64,000 nucleotides of DNA, from assembly GCF_029714365.1 (NCBI RefSeq), contig NZ_CP121659.1, positions 682,001 through 746,000 of the forward strand, read 5' to 3'. The first letter of the stretch is position 1. Each line of letters opens with the position of its first letter. Shown in pieces: positions 44,059 to 51,942 of this stretch. The translations under genes were made by a program, and so were the position numbers. The DNA is from Sinorhizobium terangae. Lineage in GTDB: Bacteria; Pseudomonadota; Alphaproteobacteria; Rhizobiales; Rhizobiaceae. The notes beneath the pieces are model-generated. The model was not told the DNA's origin, made no database searches, and was given only the letters and a program-made list of their open reading frames with translations.

Positions 44059-45070
44059 GCGGCCCTCCCTTATCGAAGACCTGGCGCACGATATAGCTCG
44101 TCGTCTCGTCGTCGCGGAAATAGGCGCGGGCCATCATTTCCGAAAGGATGCCGGTGGTGATGAGCTGGACCGAAGACAGGAACAGCATCACGCCCACGAC
44201 CAGCATCGGGCGGGTGCCGATGTCATTGCCGAGAATGAACTTGTCGATGGCCAGATAGAAGAGGATGAGTGCGCTCAAGCCGCCGGTCGCAAGCCCGATC
44301 GATCCGAAAAAGTGACCGGGGCGCGCCTTGTAGCGCATGAAGAAGAGTACGGCCAGGAGATCGAGTATGACGCGGAACATGCGCGAGAGTCCGTATTTCG
44401 ACGTACCGAAGTGCCGGGCGTGGTGGGTAACGGGCATCTCGCCGATCCGGCTGCTGGGCACGACACCGGCGACCCACGCCGGGATGAAGCGGTGCATTTC
44501 GCCCATCAGTTTGACTTGTTTGATGATCGAGGCGCGATAGACCTTCAGGCTGCAACCGTAGTCATGGAGCCTCACTCCGGTGATCTTGCCGATCAGCCGG
44601 TTGGCGCACCATGAGGGAATTTTTCTGAGCAGCAGGCCGTCCCGCCGATTCTGTCTCCACCCGACGAGCAGGTCCAATTGGCGCTCTTCGATTGCCGCGA
44701 CCATGCGTGGAATGTCATTGGGGTCATTCTGCAGGTCGCCGTCGAGGGTCGCGATCAATCGCCCGGACGCGGCATCGATACCGGCCTGCATGGCGGCAGT
44801 CTGACCGAAATTCTTCTGCAGTTCGATGATCTTCAGCCTTAAGTCCGGACGAAAGAGTTCGGCGCGGGCATTGGCAAGGGTACCATCGGTGCTGCCGTCA
44901 TCCACGAGGATCAGTTCCCACGGCTGGCTGAAACCGGCCAGCGCGTCACGAATGCGTGTGACAAGCGGCCCGACGCTGTCCTCTTCGTTGAACACGGGGA
45001 CAACGACGGACAGCTCGATGGCCTCAATTTTATCGGCAAGAGCCGTCACGGGTTCTTCAATGTGATTCAA
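44051..45070 (-). CDS. GT2 polyprenyl-phosphate sugar synthase (ArnC/GtrB/RgtE-like)
   Basis: 339 residues. The GT-A domain has SVVVPVFNEEDS, LVDDGSTDGT and the metal motif TLDGDLQNDP, then GWRQNRRDG and HDYGCSLKVYR. Two C-terminal membrane helices anchor it at the inner membrane. It should transfer a nucleotide sugar to polyprenyl phosphate, supplying the GT83 enzyme encoded just downstream. In R. leguminosarum RgtE plays this role for galacturonic acid; the sugar here is not known. Confidence 0.85.
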   Translation of the reverse strand: MNHIEEPVTALADKIEAIELSVVVPVFNEEDSVGPLVTRIRDALAGFSQPWELILVDDGSTDGTLANARAELFRPDLRLKIIELQKNFGQTAAMQAGIDAASGRLIATLDGDLQNDPNDIPRMVAAIEERQLDLLVGWRQNRRDGLLLRKIPSWCANRLIGKITGVRLHDYGCSLKVYRASIIKQVKLMGEMHRFIPAWVAGVVPSSRIGEMPVTHHARHFGTSKYGLSRMFRVILDLLAVLFFMRYKARPGHFFGSIGLATGGLSALILFYLAIDKFILGNDIGTRPMLVVGVMLFLSSVQLITTGILSEMMARAYFRDDETTSYIVRQVFDKGGPHA

Positions 45071-45165
45071 GGATTGTCTCCGACGTACTGTCGCAGTTTT
45101 CTTGCACAGTTAACGGTGATAACCAACGTCGAATTGCGTGGTTCAGCACAGGAAATCGGCATCGG

Positions 45166-46122
45166 ATGAATTCGGACTGGCAGTTCAGTCGGCGATCGTG
45201 GCTCGTACGCAACCGCATGGCGCTGATTTCCGTGGCCGCGATCGCGGCTTACGCGGTCTTTGTCGAGTGGGTCTGGGGCTGGTCTACCCTGATGCGCCAG
45301 TGGGCCGAAATCGGCATCTGGTCGGTGCTTGCCGCACTCGTCTTGCTGATCTCCACCTACTTCATCCGCTGCGTTCGCATCTACGATTATTTCCCGGAAC
45401 AGACCCGTGGGCGGTTCCTGCCTCTGTTTCGCGTGACGCAGGTCCACAATCTGCTCAACATCATGTTGCCGTTTCGAGCAGGTGAAACGAGCTTTCCCCT
45501 GCTGATGCGCTCTGAATTCGGGGTGCCGCTGGTGCATGGCACGTCGGCTCTGCTCGTCATGCGGCTGCTCGATCTGCATGCCTTGCTAACGGTCGCGGCG
45601 ATCGGCCTGGTGATCGACATGAGCGATGCATTGATCGCTTGGCTCGCATGGACGCTTGCTTTCCTTTCACCGCTCGCATTCTTTCTCCTGAAGGGAAAGG
45701 TTCTGACGCTTGCGCGCAGCAAGGCGCCGGCGAAACTCGCGACCGTTCTGGACGAAGTGGAAGCAGGGCTGCCGGACAACGTGCCGGCATTCCTGCGTGC
45801 ATGGGCAATGACCATGCTGAACTGGGGCGTCAAGGTCGTGGTTCTCGCCTGGGTGCTTGCCATCATGGGGGTAGCGCCGCTTGCCGCCTGCTTCGGCGGT
45901 GCCCTAGGCGGCGAGCTTTCCTCGGTTCTGCCGGTTCATGCCCCGGCGGGAGTAGGCACCTATCCGGCTGCGATCGCCGCCGGAGCGATCTCCTTCGGGG
46001 CGCCCGGCAATCGCGCCGCCTTGGAACTGCTCGGCCGTGCCAGCGTCAATGCGCACCTGCTCGTCATCGTGTCGGCCGTCGCCGGCACGATGCTCTCACT
46101 GCTGTTGCGGCGAAGATCGTGA
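45166..46122 (+). CDS. UPF0104/lysylphosphatidylglycerol-synthase-like membrane protein
   Basis: 318 residues with about eight membrane helices of the LPG_synthase_TM type; motifs include RVTQVHNLLNIMLPFRAGE and GGELSSVLPVHAPAGVGTYP. It lacks the cytoplasmic synthase domain of MprF, so it is a stand-alone flippase-like protein. It diverges from the GT2 gene (95-nt spacer), which suggests a role in moving or using the prenyl-linked sugar; that is inference. Its stop is two bases from the amn stop on the other strand. Confidence 0.78.
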   Translation: MNSDWQFSRRSWLVRNRMALISVAAIAAYAVFVEWVWGWSTLMRQWAEIGIWSVLAALVLLISTYFIRCVRIYDYFPEQTRGRFLPLFRVTQVHNLLNIMLPFRAGETSFPLLMRSEFGVPLVHGTSALLVMRLLDLHALLTVAAIGLVIDMSDALIAWLAWTLAFLSPLAFFLLKGKVLTLARSKAPAKLATVLDEVEAGLPDNVPAFLRAWAMTMLNWGVKVVVLAWVLAIMGVAPLAACFGGALGGELSSVLPVHAPAGVGTYPAAIAAGAISFGAPGNRAALELLGRASVNAHLLVIVSAVAGTMLSLLLRRRS

Positions 46123-46123
46123 T

Positions 46124-47626
46124 CTACTGGAACGAGGTTTCGTAGAAGCTTCTGAGCTTGCGCGAATGCAGTTTCTCGGGCGGCATTGCCGCGAGCTTTT
46201 GCAGAGCCAGGATGCCGATCTTCAGATGCTGGCTCACCTGCGTCCGGTAAAAGGCGGTTGCCATGCCGGGCAGCTTCAACTCGCCGTGGAGCGGCTTGTC
46301 CGACACGCAAAGCAGCGTGCCGTAAGGCACACGGAAGCGGAAGCCGTTGGCCGCGATCGTGGCCGACTCCATGTCGAGCGCGATTGCGCGCGCCTGCGAC
46401 AGGCGCTTGACCGGGCCGCGCTGGTCGCGCAGTTCCCAGTTGCGGTTGTCGATCGTCGCGACCGTGCCGGTGCGCATGATCTGCTTGAGGTCGTAGCCTT
46501 TGTAGCCCGTCACCTCGGCCACGGCGTCCTGCAACGCAACCTGCACTTCCGCCAACGCCGGCAGCGGGATCCAGACCGGCAGATCATCGTCGAGCACGTG
46601 GTCCTCGCGCATATAGGCATGCGCCAACACATAGTCGCCGAGGCGCTGGCTGTTTCTAAGCCCGGCGCAATGCCCGAGCATCAGCCAGACATGCGGGCGC
46701 AGCACCGCGATATGGTCGGTAATCGTCTTGGCGTTGGACGGGCCGACACCGATGTTGACCAAGCTGATGCCGCCGTGCCCCTTCTTCTTCAGGTGATAGG
46801 CCGGCATTTGGGGCAGGCGGACGGAGGTATAGTCGGCATCCGGCCTGTCGGCGCCCGCGGGTGTCACGATGTTGCCCGGCTCGACGAAAGCGGTGTAGCC
46901 GTTTCCGCCCTGTGCCATCTGCTGTCGGGCCCAGGCGCAGAACTCGTCGACATAAAACTGATAGTTCGTGAAGAGCACGAAGTTCTGGAAATGCGTCGGG
47001 CTGCTCGCTGTATAGTGGCTGAGGCGGGCCAGCGAATAATCGATGCGCTGCGCGGTGAACGGAGCAAGCGGCGAGGGTTCGCCGGGGCCCGGCTCATAGG
47101 ACCCATTGGCGATCTCGTCGTCGGTCGTCGTCAGGTCGGGCGCGTCGAACAGGTCGCGCAGCGGGATGTCGATGGTTTCGGCGGCCGACGCTTCGACATG
47201 AGCGCCCTCGCTGAAGGCGAAATGCAACGGTATCGGTGTCGACGATTCGGAAACGGTGACACCGACGCCGTGGTTGCGCATCAGGTGCCCGAGCTGCTCC
47301 TTCAGATAATGGCGAAAGAGCTTGGGTCGGGTGATCGTCGTCGTGTAGACGCCGGGCGCGCTGACATATCCGAACGAAAGCCTGGAATCGACGTGGCCGA
47401 AGCTGCTCGTCTCGATGCTGACCTGCGGATAGCAGGCACGAAACCGCGTGAGCGGCGCATCGCTCTTTCCAAGCCCTTCGAAGGCCTCGCGGAGGAAGCG
47501 GGTGTTGCGTTCATAAAGAGCCTCCAGGCAATCGACGGCCTCGGCCGGATCCTCGAAGAGGTGCGGCTCGAATGGTTCAGGGGTTGCGACGGAGAGAACG
47601 GAGTTTGAAGAGATTCGTTTGTTCAT
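46124..47626 (-). CDS. amn: AMP nucleosidase
   Basis: 500 residues, full length. N-terminal AMP-nucleosidase-specific domain (about 1-190), then a nucleoside-phosphorylase-like catalytic domain with SLVNIGVGPSNAKTITDHI, HVWLMLGHCAGLRNSQ and LDMESATIAANGFRFRVPYG. It hydrolyses AMP to adenine and ribose 5-phosphate, controlling adenylate pools. The ATG at 47626 gives MNKRISSNSVLS. Confidence 0.93.
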   Translation of the reverse strand: MNKRISSNSVLSVATPEPFEPHLFEDPAEAVDCLEALYERNTRFLREAFEGLGKSDAPLTRFRACYPQVSIETSSFGHVDSRLSFGYVSAPGVYTTTITRPKLFRHYLKEQLGHLMRNHGVGVTVSESSTPIPLHFAFSEGAHVEASAAETIDIPLRDLFDAPDLTTTDDEIANGSYEPGPGEPSPLAPFTAQRIDYSLARLSHYTASSPTHFQNFVLFTNYQFYVDEFCAWARQQMAQGGNGYTAFVEPGNIVTPAGADRPDADYTSVRLPQMPAYHLKKKGHGGISLVNIGVGPSNAKTITDHIAVLRPHVWLMLGHCAGLRNSQRLGDYVLAHAYMREDHVLDDDLPVWIPLPALAEVQVALQDAVAEVTGYKGYDLKQIMRTGTVATIDNRNWELRDQRGPVKRLSQARAIALDMESATIAANGFRFRVPYGTLLCVSDKPLHGELKLPGMATAFYRTQVSQHLKIGILALQKLAAMPPEKLHSRKLRSFYETSFQ

Positions 47627-47779
47627 GTCGCATTATAGGCTGCGCCTTCTGACAAGCAAACGACAAGATAAAGTGGGGTCTGGAAAATTGTGGAGCCGTT
47701 TTTTCCGCCGTGGCATCGCTTTAACTATCTGGAATCGAACGCCGATTGAATCCGATACACCTATGCTCGCTTGCTGGAG

Positions 47780-48100
47780 TCAGCGCGGACCGGCGAGAAT
47801 GATCACGCTGCCGGCGAGCGCCAGCGCGACGCCGGTCATGTCCCAGCGGTCCGGGCGCACACCTTCTGCGAGCCAGAGCCAGGCGAGCGAAGCGGCGATA
47901 TAGACGCCACCATAGGCGGCATAGGCGCGGCCGGCGGCCGCCGAATCGACCACCGTCAGGAGCCAGGCAAACAGGGCGAGCGAGCCCATGCCGGGTACAA
48001 GCCACCAGATGGATTTGCCGAGCTTGAACCATGCCCAGAAGGCAAAGCATCCGGCGATTTCGGCAAGTGCGGCGGCGAGATAGATTGCATATGCAGGCAT
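47780..48100 (-). CDS. YnfA/UPF0060 family membrane protein
   Basis: 106 residues, four membrane helices, with the family hallmarks [33 protein letters not shown] and GVRPDRWD. It is a small SMR-like inner-membrane protein; drug-efflux activity has been proposed for relatives. GGA-type ribosome site. Single gene between amn and a mosaic repeat. Confidence 0.88.
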   Translation of the reverse strand: MPAYAIYLAAALAEIAGCFAFWAWFKLGKSIWWLVPGMGSLALFAWLLTVVDSAAAGRAYAAYGGVYIAASLAWLWLAEGVRPDRWDMTGVALALAGSVIILAGPR

Positions 48101-48165
48101 TATTCCATCCGTTCGCCGGAAAAGGACCGGAATTTCAATCCATATGCAAGCGGTAGACGGGTCGC

Positions 48166-48222
48166 GAGCAATTCAAAGTGCTACAGCGTCCTTTGCGCGT
48201 CTGATACGACGCGCGGCGCTGT
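48166..48222. repeat. Palindromic intergenic mosaic repeat, copy 5
   Basis: AGCAATTCAAAGTGCTACAGCGTCCTTTGCGCGTCTGATACGACGCGCGGCGCTG, the reverse orientation of copy 1, immediately 3' of the 57-residue gene ending at 48228; its stem may act as a transcript end. Confidence 0.7.
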
Positions 48223-48227
48223 GGACG

Positions 48228-48401
48228 TCAACTCATCGCCTGACGCTGGAGCGTCACGAAGAGGACGAGGCCGGCACCGGTCTTGCCGATGCCGAGGCCC
48301 GCGGCTTTGGTGTAGGCGACTGCTCCGATCGGCGCCATCAGCAGGCCTGTGAGTATCAGGACACGGAGCGAGAGAATGGCGGAAGTGGCGAGAGCGGTCA
48401 T
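48228..48401 (-). CDS. Small membrane protein of 57 residues
   Basis: Reverse ATG at 48401 with AAGAAG upstream, 10 nt after the stop of the preceding 57-residue gene. One or two hydrophobic segments (MTALATSAILSLRVLILTG, then MAPIGAVAY and AGLVLFVTL) suggest a membrane peptide with a short KTGAG turn. It ends directly before a mosaic repeat. Not recognised. Confidence 0.5.
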   Translation of the reverse strand: MTALATSAILSLRVLILTGLLMAPIGAVAYTKAAGLGIGKTGAGLVLFVTLQRQAMS

Positions 48402-48411
48402 CTTTGGCTTC

Positions 48412-48585
48412 TTAGAGCTTGGCCTGGCAATATTGGGCCGTGTGGGCGGTGCAGTCGGTCAGCGAGCCGAGATAGGTGCTTTGGCGGCGGCGCTGCGTAT
48501 CGGCACTGACCGCGGCGGCGAGCGTCATAGCGAAGACAACCATCAGCACGCTGATGATGGTGAGGCGCCGAGCGAGAATATCCAT
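48412..48585 (-). CDS. Small exported protein of 57 residues
   Basis: ATG at 48585 (a longer in-frame version to 48645 is less likely). The protein begins MDILARRLTIISVLMVVFAM, a clear signal peptide or anchor ending LAAAVSADTQ. The short mature part, QRRRQSTYLGSLTDCTAHT and then AQYCQAKL, contains a Cys pair. It looks like a small secreted or periplasmic peptide and forms a two-gene unit with the next small gene. Function unknown. Confidence 0.6.
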   Translation of the reverse strand: MDILARRLTIISVLMVVFAMTLAAAVSADTQRRRQSTYLGSLTDCTAHTAQYCQAKL

Positions 48586-48763
48586 GGTTCTGTCCGTTGG
48601 CTGGAGGCACGTTAAGATCGATTGATTGTCTTTTCTCACAACCAAACTGAATTGATGCTGAGATGTCCGTTCATCTCCGGTTCATCTTCGTGAATTTTAT
48701 CAGTCTTGTAGGAGGCGGCGGGCGTGCCTACGTGTTAACTCTTGCAACCTCAGGAGAAACAGG

Positions 48764-49465
48764 ATGGCGGCTCCGATCGAGCTTTATTACTGGCCGACCC
48801 CAAACGGCTGGAAGATCACGATCATGTTGGAGGAGCTCGGCGCTCCCTATGTGGTCAAATACGTGAATATCGGGCGTGGCGAACAGTTCGCTCCGGATTT
48901 CCTGAAGATCGCCCCCAACAACCGAATGCCGGCGATCATCGACCCCGACGGCCCGGGCGGCCAGCCGATTTCGATCTTCGAGTCGGGGGCGATCCTGCAA
49001 TATCTCGGCCGCAAATTCGGGAAGTTCTATCCTGCCGACGAGCGATCGCGCGTCGAAGTCGATCAATGGCTCTTCTGGCAGATGGGGGGCCTCGGTCCCA
49101 TGGCGGGACAGGCCCATCATTTCCGCCAATATGCGCCGGAGAAGATCGAATACGCGATCAATCGCTATACCAACGAAGCCAACCGCCTCTATGGCGTGAT
49201 GAACAAGCGCCTCGCCGACCGGCCGTTCCTGGCTGGCGACTACTCGATTGCCGACATGGCCTGTATCGGCTGGGTGATCCCGCACGAGAATCAGGGACAG
49301 GATCTGGATGACTTCCCGCATCTGAAGCGCTGGTTCGAGGCGGTGCTTGCGCGGCCAGCCGTTCAAAAGGCGATCGAAGTGGGTAAGGAAGAGCGCGCTC
49401 GCCAGAAGAGCCTCGCCGAGGACCAGGAGGCGCAGAAGATCCTGTTTGGACAGCGTGCGCGTTAG
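48764..49465 (+). CDS. Glutathione S-transferase family protein (YfcG/YghU-type)
   Basis: 233 residues. Thioredoxin-fold N-terminal domain with WPTPNGWKITIMLEELG, in which the Thr-Pro-Asn site is typical of Nu-class disulfide-bond oxidoreductases, then NNRMPAIID and FESGAILQYLG. The helical C-terminal domain has FLAGDYSIADMACIGWV. A likely glutathione-dependent disulfide reductase in the cytoplasm. AGGAGAAACAGG precedes the ATG. Confidence 0.85.
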   Translation: MAAPIELYYWPTPNGWKITIMLEELGAPYVVKYVNIGRGEQFAPDFLKIAPNNRMPAIIDPDGPGGQPISIFESGAILQYLGRKFGKFYPADERSRVEVDQWLFWQMGGLGPMAGQAHHFRQYAPEKIEYAINRYTNEANRLYGVMNKRLADRPFLAGDYSIADMACIGWVIPHENQGQDLDDFPHLKRWFEAVLARPAVQKAIEVGKEERARQKSLAEDQEAQKILFGQRAR

Positions 49466-49552
49466 CGTCGGGTGCTATCAAACGGACGTTTCAATCGCTC
49501 CCGCGTTTGCATGAGATCAGGGGCGGCGAACCGGACGAAGGGTTTTGGATCG

Positions 49553-50359
49553 TCAGCGTTCGCCGTACCTGAGCCTAATGCGCTTGAAAAACGAGCGGAT
49601 CCGGCGCTGCAGCTTTGTCGTCGCCCAAAGTTTCGCGACCTGCCGTTCCACAGCCGTGTGGCGGTTTGCGAGAACGTTGGAGGCGATTAGCGCTATTGTC
49701 GCCTCGCTGAGATCCGGAAAATGAGCGCAGACGCGCTCCAGGGCGCCAGCCGGCTCGCTGACGCTCTCTTCGAAGAATTGAATGCGCCCTCGCTTCACGA
49801 AGCACCGCAGCATGATTTGTTCGAAGGTCCAGTCGTGCTCCACAATAATGTCGAATCGGGATCCCGCGGCGCCGGTGAAACCACAGAGGAAGACCTTTGC
49901 ATGTGGCGCCTTCTCGAGCAGCCATAGGGCAACGGCAAAACCGGTCGTTGGCATGCGCCTGGCTGTGTACAGCGAGCCGAACTCATGGTCGAAGTCCAAC
50001 GTATGTTGCACGAGCGCGCTCCTGCGCGGTGCCGCTATGCGAGGCGTTCCTTCCAGTGCCCCGCGCTCGGCAAGAACGCCAATCTCAGCCTTTAAGGGCC
50101 GCGAGAAGAGTGCACGTGCCCGATCCACATGCTTCTGTGAAGTCAGGAAGCGCGTGCCGCCGCTGATGAGGCGCTGACACAGTATGGCGTCCTTCTCGAA
50201 CGGGCGGGCCAGCACTTTTGCGCACCCGTTGAAAAAGACATACAGCGTTCGCTCTGGAAGGGCGCGCATGACCGCATCGATGTCTACACCTTCACTGTTG
50301 GCGATCAGGGCTAGCGCTTCGTATTCGGAAAGGATCGCCTCAACGTCTTTTGCTTCCAT
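49553..50359 (-). CDS. Sialyltransferase-like (GT29/GT42-like) protein
   Basis: 268 residues from ATG 50359, six bases after GAGGA; ATG 50365 is adjacent to it. After a short helical start, TLYVFFNGCAKVLARPF resembles the donor-binding sialylmotif region. Later RRMPTTGFAVALWLLE and KVFLCGFTG resemble the short sialylmotif (P-x-TG..A...A...V...GF), followed by EHDWTFEQIM. Similar short proteins occur in rhizobia and brucellae near envelope loci. No signal peptide or membrane helix. A role in adding an acidic sugar such as sialic acid, Kdo or a related sugar to surface polysaccharide is a guess. Confidence 0.45.
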   Translation of the reverse strand: MEAKDVEAILSEYEALALIANSEGVDIDAVMRALPERTLYVFFNGCAKVLARPFEKDAILCQRLISGGTRFLTSQKHVDRARALFSRPLKAEIGVLAERGALEGTPRIAAPRRSALVQHTLDFDHEFGSLYTARRMPTTGFAVALWLLEKAPHAKVFLCGFTGAAGSRFDIIVEHDWTFEQIMLRCFVKRGRIQFFEESVSEPAGALERVCAHFPDLSEATIALIASNVLANRHTAVERQVAKLWATTKLQRRIRSFFKRIRLRYGER

Positions 50360-50446
50360 CGACATTCCTCGGCATGCTCAATTCTCTGATGCTGACGGAT
50401 ACCGGGGAATGCCTCGAAATCCTCGCGAGACCATATCGGATTGCGA

Positions 50447-50552
50447 ATCGCTTCTACTGCATGATTCCCCGAATCGGAATCGATTTGAGGAATCCTGCAG
50501 CGATTCAAAATGCAGCGACCTTTGCGTGTGACAAAAGACGCGGGCGCTGTAG
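50447..50552. repeat. Palindromic intergenic mosaic repeat, copy 6
   Basis: CTACTGCATGATTCCCCGAATCGGAATCGATTTGAGGAATCCTGCAG, then CGATTCAAAATGCAGCGACCTTTGCG and GACGCGGGCGCTGT, the reverse order of copy 9. It fills much of the 308-nt spacer between the sialyltransferase-like gene and the DUF2147 gene. Confidence 0.7.
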
Positions 50553-50667
50553 GGCATCCAAGCCCCGAATAAAATCGTTCTGTCGGAGGATGGGATTTCG
50601 CCTCTGACACACCGCCAGGCTGCCCTTCGGCAGAAGACCCAGGCGGTTCCCATCCCCATAGTGAGAC

Positions 50668-51009
50668 TTACAGCCGCGACCAGGTCTGCGATTTGCAAAG
50701 CACCTTCAGCACACAGCCTTTCATCTTTAGCGCCTTACCGTTGACGGTGCCTGATCCGCTATAGGTCTTGTCGCTTTCCGGATCGGTGATTTCGCCGCTG
50801 TAGATACCGTCGGCTCCGGTCAGATTGCCGATGCGCTTGCCCGCGTACTTCCCGGTTTTCAAAGTGATGCAGTAAGCGCCGCCGCATGGTGCGATTTCGG
50901 CCGTGGCGCCGCTCGCTGTCTTCCAGTTGCCGACGATCGGTTCCGCGGCACGGACCGAGCCCGCGGTAGTGCAGGCAATGGCCGCTGCGACGAGCAATGT
51001 ACGAATCAT
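50668..51009 (-). CDS. DUF2147 exported protein
   Basis: 113 residues. Signal peptide about 1-21 (TTAGSVRAAEP), then a DUF2147 lipocalin-like core with VGNWKTASGATAEIAPCG, YCITLKTGKYAGK and TYSGSGTVNGKALKMKGCV. Four Cys in the mature part probably form disulfides. Start fixed by GGGAGGG upstream of ATG 51009. A periplasmic protein of unknown function. Confidence 0.82.
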   Translation of the reverse strand: MIRTLLVAAAIACTTAGSVRAAEPIVGNWKTASGATAEIAPCGGAYCITLKTGKYAGKRIGNLTGADGIYSGEITDPESDKTYSGSGTVNGKALKMKGCVLKVLCKSQTWSRL

Positions 51010-51597
51010 TCAATCCCTCCCAAAAAGAAAGCCGGCCGGCATAGTATCGTCTACCGGCCCAGCTGGAATACCTCATGTCAAGCGGTCTCGCACCGCGTGG
51101 CGCGAACGTATCTTACGCGCACGTAAAGGTAAACATCCGCAGCCCTCCCGTATCACTGGTTCGCCAGGTCTGCAGAGCCGGCGAGAGGCAACGAAAATCG
51201 ATGTGCGGCCGGCCGATGCTGTTTGTGTGGTTAGCGATTGGTTTAAATCGGCGGCTGAATATTTCGTAAATTTTGAGGCAAATGCGCGCTATCTCAGGCG
51301 ATCCTATGCTTAATGAAAACTCAAGTTTACCAAGCGTTTGAACTTTGTTTGCGTCAAATTAAGCATGCATTTTAAGCGCGCGTTGAAGGCCGTTGAGCAT
51401 ACTCCAGGCCACAAGACGAGCGGAGAGAACAACCCGCCGAACTGCCGAAAGCGACACTCGCAAAAGACGGTGCACTTTCGGAAAGCCCACAAAGAGGCGC
51501 GACTGAACAGGGACCAAAAATGCTGATCTGGAGCAAGGTCCGCCCGAGAGGGCGGGCCGCTTCAGCCGGATCAACCAGCAAGACAGGGACAAGACAA
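51010..51597. other. Long spacer upstream of the Sel1-like gene, AT-rich in the middle
   Basis: 588 nt without a supported gene. Bases 51230-51370 are AT-rich and contain a perfect 9-bp inverted repeat, ATGCTTAAT (51306-51314) and ATTAAGCAT (51358-51366), about 43 nt apart. Short open frames here lack ribosome sites. Confidence 0.4.
51537..51558 (+). other. GNRA-capped hairpin in the leader of the Sel1-like gene
   Basis: Nine-base-pair stem GGTCCGCCC/GGGCGGGCC (one G-T pair) closed by GAGA, 40 nt before the start codon at 51598. No T run follows. Confidence 0.45.
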
Positions 51598-51864
51598 ATG
51601 GCACGCTTTGATATGCAAATCGCTTCGGACGCCGCGATGGGTGGCGAAAACCGCGCGGACGCGCTCTGTGAAATGGGCCTGGCCTATGCGACGGGCCGTG
51701 GCCGGCCGGTCGACCTCGTCGCTGCCCACAAGTGGCTGAACATTGCCGCCATCAAGGGATCCGACCGCGCTGCGGACTTGCGCGCCGATCTTGCGGCAAC
51801 GATGAGCAAGACCGATCTTGCCGCCGCCCTGCGCGCCGCCCGCGAATGGATGACGGTACATTGA
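51598..51864 (+). CDS. Small Sel1-repeat-like protein
   Basis: 88 residues with AGGGA eight bases before the ATG. The central part, ALCEMGLAYATGRGRPVDL then VAAHKWLNIAA, is one Sel1/TPR-like repeat. After it come charged helices ending AAREWMTVH. A cytoplasmic protein-interaction role is likely; the partner is unknown. Similar short single-repeat proteins are common in rhizobia. It is followed by a mosaic repeat. Confidence 0.75.
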   Translation: MARFDMQIASDAAMGGENRADALCEMGLAYATGRGRPVDLVAAHKWLNIAAIKGSDRAADLRADLAATMSKTDLAAALRAAREWMTVH

Positions 51865-51880
51865 CAGCGAGGTGTGAGCC

Positions 51881-51941
51881 TGCAGCGCCGCGCGTCCAAT
51901 CGGACACGCAAGGTCGCTGTAGCACTTTGAACTACTACAAT
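51881..51941. repeat. Palindromic intergenic mosaic repeat, copy 7
   Basis: TGCAGCGCCGCGCGTCC-AATC-GGACACGC-AAGGTCGCTGTAGCACTTTGAA, one base (A for G) off the perfect palindrome of copy 1. It sits between the convergent Sel1-like and aminotransferase genes and abuts the latter's stop. Confidence 0.75.
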
Positions 51942-51942
51942 A

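Noticed and set aside
46037..47608. A 523-codon open frame on the + strand
   Set aside because: Antisense to amn, whose family motifs are unambiguous; the codon pattern is that of a mirror frame.
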